NCBI RefSeq assembly: GCF_009811555.1
Contig: NZ_BLIN01000005.1
Coordinates: 2,613,501 to 2,677,500, forward strand
DNA: 64,000 bases
Source of the DNA: Streptomyces caniferus
GTDB taxonomy: Bacteria; Actinomycetota; Actinomycetes; Streptomycetales; Streptomycetaceae
Direction of reading: 5' to 3'
Shown here: positions 9,306-16,886 of the stretch, in pieces
How the letters are laid out: every line of letters starts with the position of its first letter
Position numbering within the stretch: the stretch's first letter is position 1
Notes under the pieces: model-generated
The model's input: the letters and a program-made list of their open reading frames with translations, nothing else
The model's database searches: none
What the model was told of the DNA's origin: nothing
Translations under genes and position numbers: made by a program

Positions 9306-9753
9306 GGCGATGGGCGGTCTCCTGGTCGGTGGGCAGACGGGACGGCGGCGCTCGCAGCCGTTCTGAGATTAACGGTCGTAAGCACCGTACGCCATGAGCG
9401 GCACCACAATTGTGTCAGAGGACCTGTTCCGTGCCCCGTTGCGCTGCCACCAACACTCACGAATTAAACGATTGTTGACAACACGGTGTGGTTGAAGGAT
9501 GCTCGCCAGGGCGGTGCCGCTGTACGGCCGGTGTGCACCTTGTGCCGGGGGCCGGTCGCATGGTTCCGCGTCCCGCAACTGCCGCCCTTCTCGGCGGTGG
9601 TGCCGGGCTCCACAGGGGAGAGCCCGGCACCACAACCTCCCGTACGGGGCCGCGGAATCCTCCGGGGGCGTTCTCCCACGACCGGGCGGCCCCCACCCTC
9701 CGGACGGACGGGGAACCGGAAGAGACGGGGAACCGGAAGAGACGGGGAACCGG
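9306..9753. other. non-coding interval with promoter-like sequence and tandem repeat
   Basis: This stretch separates the XRE start from the terminator of the tRNA-like RNA unit. It contains an AT-rich patch (9465-9480, ATTAAACGATTGTTGACAAC) with a consensus-like TTGACA and, further on, a 17-bp tandem repeat at 9708-9754. A short dyad CACCACAATTGTG lies near 9403-9415, about 100 bp upstream of the XRE gene. I see no credible gene. Confidence 0.5.
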
Positions 9754-9754
9754 A
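9708..9754. repeat. 17-bp tandem repeat, 2.8 copies
   Basis: The unit ACGGGGAACCGGAAGAG repeats perfectly at 9708, 9725 and 9742. The array ends exactly at the A-tract that forms the U-run of the minus-strand terminator. Confidence 0.9.
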
Positions 9755-9793
9755 AAAAGGAGCGGGCCCGGGGGCGTAGCCTGCCCCCGAGCC
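9754..9793 (-). terminator. intrinsic terminator of the minus-strand RNA unit
   Basis: Read on the minus strand, GGCTCGGGGGC (9793-9783) pairs with GCCCCCGGGCC (9775-9765) in an 11-bp stem with a 7-nt loop, then comes CGCTCC and a run of five T (9758-9754). A true U-tract is rare in this genome. No such run follows on the plus strand, so the terminator belongs to transcripts coming from the tRNA-like RNAs. Confidence 0.8.
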
Positions 9794-9851
9794 CTGTGAT
9801 GCCACCCCACTGCACACGCCGGCACGTTTAAGAGCGCAGGTCAGTCATCAT

Positions 9852-9930
9852 GTCGTCGTGTTCTGCCTTTGAACTACCGCGCATCGGAAGAAGAGCTGCA
9901 CGGGCCGGACTTGAACCGGCATCCGACGAC
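9852..9930 (-). ncRNA. permuted tRNA-like RNA, copy 2 (Y-RNA-like)
   Basis: Read 5' to 3' on the minus strand, the tRNA halves are in swapped order. The 3' half comes first: anticodon-side strand GTCGTCG (9930-9924), GAT, T-arm GCCGG-TTCAAGT-CCGGC (9920-9904), acceptor CCGTGCA (9903-9897). A 13-nt linker follows, then the 5' half: acceptor TGCGCGG (9883-9877), TA, D-arm GTTC-AAAGGCA-GAAC (9874-9860), A, and CGACGAC (9858-9852). The acceptor strands pair over 7 bp (one G-U) and the anticodon-side strands over 7 bp. The D-loop GG and T-loop TTCAAGT needed for the tRNA elbow are kept. Bacterial Y RNAs of the YrlA type mimic tRNA with such a closed acceptor end. The nearest gene upstream is DUF7873-like; no Ro60/TROVE gene is in the window. 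Confidence 0.72.
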
Positions 9931-10000
9931 CAGGCCCGGCCCGGTCGATCCGGCGATGGGTGGCGCATACTGGGACTGGAGCAAGAGTCTGAGATTGATG

Positions 10001-10078
10001 GCGGTCCGCCTCTGCCGAGTTGGGCTACCGCGGCCCGTCAGTGCCGCGGGGAGGACTTGAACCCCCACTGGAAACCGC
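10001..10078 (-). ncRNA. permuted tRNA-like RNA, copy 1 (Y-RNA-like)
   Basis: Same swapped order as copy 2. On the minus strand: GCGGT (10078-10074), 7 nt, T-arm GGGGG-TTCAAGT-CCTCC (10066-10050), acceptor CCGCGGC (10049-10043), 8-nt linker, acceptor GCCGCGG (10034-10028), TA, D-arm GCC...GGC with AACTCGGCAGA loop (10025-10008), GG, ACCGC (10005-10001). All seven acceptor pairs are Watson-Crick and all five anticodon-side pairs are Watson-Crick. Upstream lie two more small hairpins (10090-10109 and 10109-10121) that could form the outer stem. The sequence between copy 1 and copy 2 (9931-10000) does not resemble a tRNA anticodon arm. Confidence 0.7.
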
Positions 10079-10121
10079 TTTCGTCACGACAAGCTTCAGT
10101 TTCAGCTTGCGCTCCTCGCGC

Positions 10122-10148
10122 ACCCCGGCCGCCTCAAGACAGCCGGGG
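10122..10148 (-). other. 7-bp hairpin between DUF7873 gene and tRNA-like RNAs
   Basis: CCCCGGC and GCCGGGG flank an 11-nt loop, starting 11 bp after the DUF7873 stop. There is no U-run. It may be a processing or attenuation hairpin that separates the mRNA from the RNAs, or a weak terminator. Confidence 0.45.
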
Positions 10149-10159
10149 AGTTGTTGACG

Positions 10160-10891
10160 CTACCCGAACAGGTAGCCGAAGACGACCTCACCCACCCGTT
10201 CGTCGGTGACCTCGGCACCGTTCGCCTCTTCACGGGCGAACTTCACCGCCTGCTGCAACTTCTCCACCCTGTCCAGCAGTTCGTTCACCCGTCGGGCGGG
10301 CAGCGCACCGGAGAACTTCACCGTCGTCCAGTAGCCGACCGGGACGTCCTCGTAGTAGACGTCGACCTGCGCCGGATGCTTGTCGGTGGCCTCCGCCTTC
10401 ACGTGGTTACGGGGCACCTTCTTGGTCCGTACGGTCCTGACCGGTTCGGTCTTCCAGGCATCCGTCGAGGGGTCCTGCACCCAGGACTCGGACGCGTCGA
10501 GCACCGGCAGTTTCCGGATGAAGGTCTGCACATCGGTGAGCTGCTTTTCGAGGAAGAGCAGATACGACACCGGGACCTGGCCGAGCAGCGTCCGCCCCGC
10601 CACCTTGACATCGGCCCGCGCCGTGCAGTTGGCCCAGTCCTTGGTGGCGGTCACGTCGAAGAGCCGGGTCAGCGTGGCGGCGGTCTCCCGGAGCACGTCC
10701 TCGGCCTTCACCTGGACCCGCGTCGACTCGGGCGGCAGTTGCTCGCCCTCTTCGTCCTTGGGCTGGTACGTACGGGATATCCCGGCCAGCAGCGCCGGCT
10801 TCTGCAGACCGTGATGAGCAGCCGTCAGGTCCTGGTGGGACTTGGACTTGACGCCCTTCTCCACGGCAATGATCTGGTTGAGTTTCGCCAC
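10160..10891 (-). CDS. DUF7873-like protein
   Basis: 243 residues from GTG 10891 (VAKLNQIIAVEKGVKSK). The protein is soluble and highly charged, with no signal peptide or membrane segment. A long helical N-terminal part (KSKSHQDLTAAHHGLQK) is followed by a beta-rich region and a C-terminal helix (RRVNELLDRVEKLQQAVKFAREEAN). The sequence resembles a family I know as DUF7873, seen in bacteria and phages, with no assigned function. The gene is followed 80 bp later by the permuted tRNA-like RNAs, and one terminator closes the whole unit. A role in binding or processing those RNAs is inference. Confidence 0.65.
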   Translation of the reverse strand: MAKLNQIIAVEKGVKSKSHQDLTAAHHGLQKPALLAGISRTYQPKDEEGEQLPPESTRVQVKAEDVLRETAATLTRLFDVTATKDWANCTARADVKVAGRTLLGQVPVSYLLFLEKQLTDVQTFIRKLPVLDASESWVQDPSTDAWKTEPVRTVRTKKVPRNHVKAEATDKHPAQVDVYYEDVPVGYWTTVKFSGALPARRVNELLDRVEKLQQAVKFAREEANGAEVTDERVGEVVFGYLFG

Positions 10892-11131
10892 ATCGGCAAC
10901 GTAGCAGCGCCAACCGCCCGCGCCCGAATGGTTTTTCGAGGGACCGGCACGACACCCTCGGAGCTTCTGCGCCCCGAGGGCGCTTGATCCGCGAGCGGGG
11001 TTCCGGCGCGGCGGTCGGTGCGGCGGCGGTCCCGCGCCGCGCCGCGGGACCGCCGCGCCCAGCCTGGTGGTGCCACACCCAGGATGAGCCGGCACTCCCG
11101 TTCCCGGCGCCGGTCGGCCAACATCGTCACC

Positions 11132-12124
11132 ATGACGAACAGCAACCCGCAGATGAAGGCCGTCACCATCCCCGTGTTCGGCGCCGCCGATGTCCTCCGC
11201 CTCGACGAGGTGCCGGCTCCCGAGCCCGGCCCGGGGCAGGTGGCCATCGACGTGGCATACGCGGGCGCCAACTTCGCCGAAGTGCTCTACCGGCAGGGCG
11301 TCGTGGACGTCCCGCTGCCTTTCGTCCCCGGCATCGAGGTCTCCGGCCGTATCCGCAGCGTCGGCGCCGGGGTCGAGGGGCTGACGGTGGGCGAGCCGGT
11401 GGCCGCACTGACCATCGTCGACGGGGGCGGCTACGGCCAGGTGGTGACCACCTCGGCGGAGCTGGTCGTCCCGCTGGACGCATACGACCTGGGACTGGAC
11501 ACCGCCGCGGCACTCCCCTCGAACAGCACCACCGCCTTCCTGGTCCTCGACCGGGTCGCCCGGCTCCGGTCCGGCGAGAGCGTCCTGGTGCACGCCGCGG
11601 CCGGCGGGGTGGGCAGCCAGCTCGGCCAGGCCGCCCGGCTGCTGGGGGCGGGCCGGGTGGTCGGCACGGTGGGCAGCCCGGCCAAGATCGAGACGGCCCG
11701 GGGCTTCGGGTACGACGAGGTGATCCTGCGCGATCAGCTCAGCGGCGCGGGCGAGTTCGACGTCGTGGTGGACATGGTGGGCGGCCCGGCCCGCCGCGCG
11801 AGCCTGGACGCACTGGCCCCGATGGGCCGCCTGATCGCCATGGGCAACGCCTCGGGCGCCGAGGACGTCGGGATCTCCGCCAACGAACTGTGGTTCACCA
11901 ACAAGACCGTCTCCGGCTTCAATCTGGCCGCGTTCTCCGCCGCCTTCCCCGCGGCGGCGGGCCGGGCACTGCGCCAGGCGGTGGCCGCCGCGGCGAGCGG
12001 CGACCTGCGCGTACAGGTCGAGGTGCTGCCGCTGACCCAGGCCGCCGAGGCCCACCGCCGCATCGAATCCGGCTCCACCACCGGCAAGCTGGTCCTCGAC
12101 GTCGCGGGCGCGGGAACGGTCTGA
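11132..12124 (+). CDS. quinone oxidoreductase-like MDR protein
   Basis: 330-residue medium-chain dehydrogenase/reductase of the zeta-crystallin/quinone reductase type. The N-terminal GroES-like domain has FVPGIEVSGRI instead of the zinc-ligand pattern, and no structural cysteines are present, so it is zinc-free. The NADPH motif AAAGGVGSQLGQ lies near residues 153-165. It probably reduces quinones or enones with NADPH; the physiological substrate is unknown. ATG 11132 is favoured because the family starts with MKAV close behind it. Confidence 0.85.
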   Translation: MTNSNPQMKAVTIPVFGAADVLRLDEVPAPEPGPGQVAIDVAYAGANFAEVLYRQGVVDVPLPFVPGIEVSGRIRSVGAGVEGLTVGEPVAALTIVDGGGYGQVVTTSAELVVPLDAYDLGLDTAAALPSNSTTAFLVLDRVARLRSGESVLVHAAAGGVGSQLGQAARLLGAGRVVGTVGSPAKIETARGFGYDEVILRDQLSGAGEFDVVVDMVGGPARRASLDALAPMGRLIAMGNASGAEDVGISANELWFTNKTVSGFNLAAFSAAFPAAAGRALRQAVAAAASGDLRVQVEVLPLTQAAEAHRRIESGSTTGKLVLDVAGAGTV

Positions 12125-12261
12125 GACGCCGGCGCGGCCGGGGCCCGTCAGAACGGCCGGGGCGCCGGAGCGGGCTGAGGGGGCAGCGGGGTCGCCCGGC
12201 GGCCTCGACGAGGACTTCGTCGGGGCGGAGTGAGCGGAGAGGCTCCGGCCCATGGCGTTGC

Positions 12262-12667
12262 AGGCGGCGGACGAGTCGGCCTGTACGCCGGGTTCTGTCG
12301 CCCCCGGTCCTTGCGGGCCGGGGGGAGACGGCCATCCATCTAGGGCTGCCGTTGCCGGCAGCCTCGTGCGGTCTACCCGCGGACTCGGGCGGGCAGCCCT
12401 CGGTCGTCCGCGCAGAGGCATCAGCGATGCCTCCTCTTGACCTTGCTCCAGGTGGGGTTTACCTAGCCCTCCGAGTCACCTCGGAGGCTGGTGGTCTCTT
12501 ACACCACCGTTTCACCCTTACCCCGACCTTGCGGTCCGGGCGGTCTGTTTTCTGTGGCACTGTCCCGCGGGTCACCCCGGGTGGGCGTTACCCACCACCT
12601 TGCCCTGTGGAGCCCGGACGTTCCTCGGGAGGATCAGTGATCCCCACGCGGCCGTCCGGCCGGCTCG
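12262..12667 (-). ncRNA. rnpB: RNase P RNA, class A
   Basis: The minus strand begins CGAGCCGGCCGGACGGCCGC and contains the universally conserved blocks GAGGAACGTCCGGGCTCC, ACAGTGCCACAGAAAACAGACCG, GGTAAGGGTGAAACGGTG, AGAGACCACCAG, GGTAAACCCCA, and near the 3' end ACAGAACCCGGCGTACAGGCC. Length is about 406 nt, as in other streptomycetes. It is the catalytic RNA of tRNA 5'-end processing. Ends are set by comparison with the remembered S. coelicolor RNA and may be off by a few bases. Confidence 0.95.
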
Positions 12668-12743
12668 TCCGCCGTGCCGACCATGGTACCCGTCAGGGGC
12701 AGCGCCCCTCGCCGGGCTGCCCCGTTCCCGTCGGGCCCCGCTC

Positions 12744-12774
12744 TTGACCTTGTCGTAGCGGCAACGTTTGTACT
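12744..12774 (+). promoter_or_regulatory. MerR-type promoter with 19-bp spacer, leaderless start
   Basis: TTGACC (12744-12749) and TGTACT (12769-12774) are separated by 19 bp, the stretched spacing typical of MerR-family promoters, with a dyad-like GTAGCGGCAACG between them. The ATG of the regulator begins at 12781, only 7 bp after the -10 box, so the transcript should start at or next to the A of ATG. Confidence 0.65.
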
Positions 12775-12780
12775 GGGCGC

Positions 12781-13593
12781 ATGAGAATCGGTGAACTCGC
12801 AGGGCTGATCGGCGTCAGCACCCGTGCCGTGCGCCACTACCACCGCCTCGGGCTGCTGCCCGAGCCGGAACGCCGGGCCAACGGCTACCGGGAGTACGGG
12901 CTGCGGGACGCGGTGGCGCTCGCGCGGGTGCGCCGGCTGACGGAGCTGGGGCTCGGGCTGGACGAGGTGCGGGACGTCCTCGCCGACGACGCCGGGCGTG
13001 AGCTGTACGAGGTGCTGGCCGAGCTGGATGCGGACCTGGCCCGTCAGGAGGAGGAGATCCGGACGCGCCGGGCCCGGCTGGCCGCGGTGCGACGGCAGGC
13101 CGAGGAGCACGGCGGGCTGCCCGCGGAGGGGCCCGTTTCGGACGAACTGGCGGCGCTCTTCGCGAGGATGGCGCACACCTCGGCCGGACGTCCCGGGCCG
13201 GAGCCCGCCTTGGCGGCGAAGGAGCGGGAGGTGCTCGCGCTGCTCGAATCGACCGGTGGAGAGGACGGCGGCAAGCGGATGGTGGAGCTGCTCGGGGAGC
13301 TGACCGCGGCACCGGGGGCGATGGACCGGGCATACGAGGTGTACGGGCTGCTCGACGCGCTGGTGGACGCCGCGGCGGATGATCCGCGGGTGGAACCGGC
13401 CGCGCAGGCGCTCGCGGACTGCATTCCGGCGACGCTGGTCGCCGAGCTCGACGCGGAGCACTGGGAACGGGCGGCCGCGGCGGGCGCGGAGGCGGACGGC
13501 GGCTTCATGGCGGCGTACTACGCGCACTTCGCGCCCGCGCAGGCGCGGGCCGTGCGCCGGGCCGTCCAGTTGCTCGCGGAGCGTGCGCGATGA
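12781..13593 (+). CDS. MerR family transcriptional regulator
   Basis: 270 residues. The N-terminal winged helix-turn-helix MRIGELAGLIGVSTRAVRHYHRLGLL, with NGYREY in the wing, is a clear MerR DNA-binding domain (1-70). A coiled-coil dimer helix follows (about 75-115). The C-terminal 150 residues are helical and lack the cysteine metal site of MerR, ZntR or SoxR, so the inducer is likely organic or unknown. The gene seems autoregulated from its MerR-type promoter. It overlaps the next gene by 4 bp (ATGA). Confidence 0.87.
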   Translation: MRIGELAGLIGVSTRAVRHYHRLGLLPEPERRANGYREYGLRDAVALARVRRLTELGLGLDEVRDVLADDAGRELYEVLAELDADLARQEEEIRTRRARLAAVRRQAEEHGGLPAEGPVSDELAALFARMAHTSAGRPGPEPALAAKEREVLALLESTGGEDGGKRMVELLGELTAAPGAMDRAYEVYGLLDALVDAAADDPRVEPAAQALADCIPATLVAELDAEHWERAAAAGAEADGGFMAAYYAHFAPAQARAVRRAVQLLAERAR

Positions 13594-14249
13594 GCCGGGC
13601 GGGCGCGCTGCGCCGACTGGCCGCCTACGAGGGGCGGTGGCTGATCAGCCTGGGCTGGTGGGCGGCGCGGCGGCGGATCGGGGTGGCACCGGGCGAGCGG
13701 ACGCTGGGGTACGCGGGGGCGCAGGCCGCGTTCGTGTACGGGCTGACGTTCGTGAGTGTGGTGGAGACGGTCGTGGTCGGGGTGCTGCTCACCAACCGTC
13801 CGACGGCGCACGCGGTGATGCTGGTCTGCGACCTCTACACGGTGCTGATGCTGCTGGGGTACCAGGCGGCGGCGGTCACCCGGCCGCATGTGCTGGGGGC
13901 GGAGACGCTGTGGCTGCGGGACGGTGCGCGCCGGGACGTACGGATACCGCTGGAGCGGATCGCCACCGTGCGCCATGACCTCCGGTTCGTCAGGGAGCCG
14001 GCGACGAAGGACGGGAAGGGCGGCGACGCGGTGGTGGAGCTGATGGTCGGCGGGCAGACCTCGGTCACCGTCGAGCTGTCCGAACCGGTCGTGGCCGTAC
14101 GGCTGTTGGGGCGGCGGGAGACGGTGCGTACGGTGCGGTTCCATGCCGATGACGCGCGGGGGGCCGTGGCGGCCCTTCGGGCGCAGGTGGCGGAGGTGGC
14201 GGCTCTGCGGGCGCGGGTGACGGCGGAGGCGGGCCCGGAGCCGGCGTGA
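13590..14249 (+). CDS. membrane protein co-transcribed with the MerR regulator
   Basis: 219 residues. Two hydrophobic helices (about 45-66 and 71-93) follow a basic N-terminus; the remainder is a cytoplasmic beta-rich domain resembling a PH-like or bacterial PH domain (LGAETLWLRDGARRDVRIPLERIATVR). No enzyme motif is seen. ATGA overlap with the MerR gene implies coupled translation, so it is the most likely target of, or partner in, that regulatory circuit. Confidence 0.7.
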   Translation: MSRAGALRRLAAYEGRWLISLGWWAARRRIGVAPGERTLGYAGAQAAFVYGLTFVSVVETVVVGVLLTNRPTAHAVMLVCDLYTVLMLLGYQAAAVTRPHVLGAETLWLRDGARRDVRIPLERIATVRHDLRFVREPATKDGKGGDAVVELMVGGQTSVTVELSEPVVAVRLLGRRETVRTVRFHADDARGAVAALRAQVAEVAALRARVTAEAGPEPA

Positions 14250-14282
14250 TCATGGCTCCGTCGCGGTCCGGCCGGGCCGCGG

Positions 14283-15767
14283 TCACGCAGCGGTGAAGCG
14301 GACCGGATGGTGGCCCGGGTCGGCCTCGGCGAGGCGTACCGGGATGCGGTGACCGAGGGGCAGCGCGGGGCCTTCCGGGGCGGTTTCGACGGTGCCGATG
14401 ACGGCCGGGTCGTAGAGGTGGACGGTGCCGTGGGTGGGGTCCTTCTCCTGGATGTCGACGACCAGCGCCTCGAAGATCTCGCCGACCCGGTCCCGGAGCA
14501 GCGCCGCCTCCACGAGGTCGACGCAGGACCGCTCCACCTGGTTGGCGCGCTGGGTGCCGGCCTCCATCTCGCGGGGCAGGGCGGGCAGCGCGCTGCGCAC
14601 CCAGTCGGCCGGTTCGGCGCCGGCCGAGGCGGCCAGGCACAGCTCGGAGGTGTAGCGGTCGACGAGCCGGCGCAGTGGCGCGGTGGCATGCGTGTACGGG
14701 GCGGCGACGGCGGCGTGCAGCGCGTCGGAGGCGCTGGGCGGGGTGCCGTCGAAGGCGGTGTAGCCGGCGCCGCGCAGCAGGGCGGTGCACTCCTGCAGGA
14801 AGGCGGCGTGGGCGGGGCGCCGCGGGTCGAGGGTCCGGATCAGCGCCGCGTACGAGGTGTGGTGCGGCCAGTCGACGCCGAGCGCGCGGGCGGTCAGCCG
14901 GAGCCGGGCGACCGAGCCGTCCGGGGCGGAGGGGAGGGTACGGAGGATGCCGGTGCCGGAGGCCAGCATCAGCTCGGCCGCGGCCATGCCGGTGAGCAGG
15001 GAGATCTGCGCGTTCCAGCCGTAGGCCGGGAGCGGGGCGCGGTATTCGAGGGTGTAGCAGCCGTTCTGCTCGACGATCTCCTGCTCGGGGACGTTCAGGG
15101 AGATCGCGCCCCGGGCGACCTCGCGCTCCTCCCGCAGCAGGCCGATCTCGCGCAGCAGGGCGAGCGGCTCCTCGGCCGTCTGGTCGTCGAGGATCCGCTG
15201 GACGCCGGCGTAGTCCAGCCGGGCGCGGGAGCGGACCAGGGCGCGGCGTACGGAGGTGGCGGTCAGGGCGCCGTCGGCGTCGAGGTCGAGTTGCCACAGG
15301 ACGGCCGGGCGGTCCCGGTCGGGCAGCAGGCTGGCGGCGCCCTCGCTCAGCACGTGCGGGTGCAGCGGGACCTGCTCGTCGGGGAAGTAGAGGGTCGTCA
15401 CGCGGTGGTGGGCCTCGGCGTCCAGGGCGCCGCCGGGGGTCACGAAGGAGGCGACGTCGGCGATGGCGTAGTGGACGCGGTAGCCCCCGCCGGGGCGCCG
15501 GGACAGGAACATGGCCTGGTCGAGGTCGAGGGAGCCGGGCGGGTCGAGGGTGAAGAGCGGGAGGTCGGTGGCGTCCTCCAGGGCGTGCGCGGTCGCCACC
15601 GCGCCATCGGCGGCCGGGACCCGCGGGGCGCGGGCGGCGCTCTCCGCCTCGGCCTGTGCCGTGGGCGGGAAGTGGTCCGGGATCTCCAGTGTTCCGCGCA
15701 GTTCGCGCAGCGCGACCCGCAGCGGGGCCTCGGCTGCGTCGGTCACATGCATGTGCAGACGTGGCAT
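14283..15767 (-). CDS. RNB-domain exoribonuclease (RNase II/R-like)
   Basis: 494 residues from ATG 15767. The catalytic RNB motif DPPGSLDLDQA sits near residues 76-86 and carries the Mg-binding aspartates of RNase II. HPHVLSEG, the Y-x-HATAPLRR-x-DRYT block and a C-terminal barrel complete the domain. There are no N-terminal cold-shock domains and no full S1 domain, so it is the short actinobacterial form (about 480-500 residues). Expected activity is 3'-5' hydrolytic RNA degradation in the cytosol. It is convergent with the MerR-linked membrane gene and divergent from yaaA. Confidence 0.87.
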   Translation of the reverse strand: MPRLHMHVTDAAEAPLRVALRELRGTLEIPDHFPPTAQAEAESAARAPRVPAADGAVATAHALEDATDLPLFTLDPPGSLDLDQAMFLSRRPGGGYRVHYAIADVASFVTPGGALDAEAHHRVTTLYFPDEQVPLHPHVLSEGAASLLPDRDRPAVLWQLDLDADGALTATSVRRALVRSRARLDYAGVQRILDDQTAEEPLALLREIGLLREEREVARGAISLNVPEQEIVEQNGCYTLEYRAPLPAYGWNAQISLLTGMAAAELMLASGTGILRTLPSAPDGSVARLRLTARALGVDWPHHTSYAALIRTLDPRRPAHAAFLQECTALLRGAGYTAFDGTPPSASDALHAAVAAPYTHATAPLRRLVDRYTSELCLAASAGAEPADWVRSALPALPREMEAGTQRANQVERSCVDLVEAALLRDRVGEIFEALVVDIQEKDPTHGTVHLYDPAVIGTVETAPEGPALPLGHRIPVRLAEADPGHHPVRFTAA

Positions 15768-15977
15768 GCATTCGAGCGTAGGGCGGGCGGCCGCTCCCGG
15801 CGCGGCGTGCGGGTACCGGCCCCGGGGCGCCCGGCACGGCCCGCACACGCAGCGGCCCCGGGGCGCCCGGCACCGCGCGGGTTCTCCGCCCGCCCGTCGC
15901 AGGCCATACGCTTTCCCGGGGCCGCACCCCGTTCCCGGGGCTGCTCCCCGCCCGAACCGCCGTGAAGGAGAAACACC

Positions 15978-16775
15978 GTGCTCGTGCTGTTGCCGCCGTC
16001 CGAAGGGAAGGCCGCGGGAGCGGCCGGGGCGCCGCTGGAGACCGGTGCGCTGTCGCTGCCCGCGCTGACCGCCGCGCGCGAGGCGGTGCTGGCGGAACTG
16101 GTCGAGCTGTGCGCGGCGGACGAGACCAAGGCCCAGGAGGTGCTCGGTCTCAGCGACGGCCTCAAGGGCGAGATCGCCAAGAACGCGGGGCTGCGTACCG
16201 CGGGCACGCGGCCGGCCGGGGAGATCTACACCGGGGTGCTCTACGACGCCCTCGGCCTGGCCTCCCTGGACGCTGCGGCACGGAAGCGGGCCGAGCGGTC
16301 GCTGCTGGTGTTCTCGGGCCTGTGGGGCGCCGTACGGATCGGTGACCGGATTCCGTCCTACCGCTGCTCGATGGGCGTGAAGCTGCCGGGGCTCGGGGCG
16401 CTGGGCGCGTACTGGCGGGCCCCGATGGCCGAGGTGATGCCCGCGGCCGCCGGGGAGGGGCTGGTGCTCGATCTGCGCTCGGCGGCGTATGCGACGGCCT
16501 GGAGGCCCAAGGGCGAGGTGGCCGGGCGCACCGCGACGGTGCGGGTGCTGCAGTCGAAGACCGTGGCCGGGGTGGAGAAGCGGACGGTGGTCAGCCACTT
16601 CAACAAGGCGACCAAGGGACGGCTGGTACGGGATCTGCTGTCGGCGGGCCTGGAGCCGGCGGATCCGGCGGAGCTGGTGGAGGCGCTGCGCGGCCTGGGC
16701 CATGCCGTGGAGGCGGAGCCTGCGGCCAAGGGCGGCAAGGCCTGGGCCGTCGATGTGATCGTGACGGAGCTCTAG
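15978..16775 (+). CDS. yaaA: peroxide stress protein YaaA
   Basis: 265 residues from GTG 15978 with GAAGGAG upstream. The start MLVLLPPSEGK and internal blocks RAxxA...YTGVLYDALGL and SGLWGAVRIGDRIPSYRCSM are family hallmarks (DUF328). In E. coli YaaA limits damage from hydrogen peroxide by lowering free iron and has a DNA-binding fold; the same role here is family knowledge. It lies directly before eda with a 111-bp gap. Confidence 0.9.
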   Translation: MLVLLPPSEGKAAGAAGAPLETGALSLPALTAAREAVLAELVELCAADETKAQEVLGLSDGLKGEIAKNAGLRTAGTRPAGEIYTGVLYDALGLASLDAAARKRAERSLLVFSGLWGAVRIGDRIPSYRCSMGVKLPGLGALGAYWRAPMAEVMPAAAGEGLVLDLRSAAYATAWRPKGEVAGRTATVRVLQSKTVAGVEKRTVVSHFNKATKGRLVRDLLSAGLEPADPAELVEALRGLGHAVEAEPAAKGGKAWAVDVIVTEL

Positions 16776-16886
16776 GGCGGAGGACGGCCGACGGGGCGGT
16801 GGCGGAGGGGCCGTCCCGCACCGACCGGCGGACTGCCGTTGCAGCATGCGCAACGTTCGTTGCGGAGAGTGGAGGGTGGGCGCAGT

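Noticed and set aside
9852..10078. Ordinary tRNA genes
   Set aside because: T-arms and D-arms are present, but the acceptor strands pair only in the swapped order; no normal-order tRNA with a 7-bp acceptor and anticodon loop can be drawn.
3961..10891. Prophage or integrated element
   Set aside because: No integrase, excisionase, structural gene or att-like direct repeat was seen; base composition equals the surroundings.
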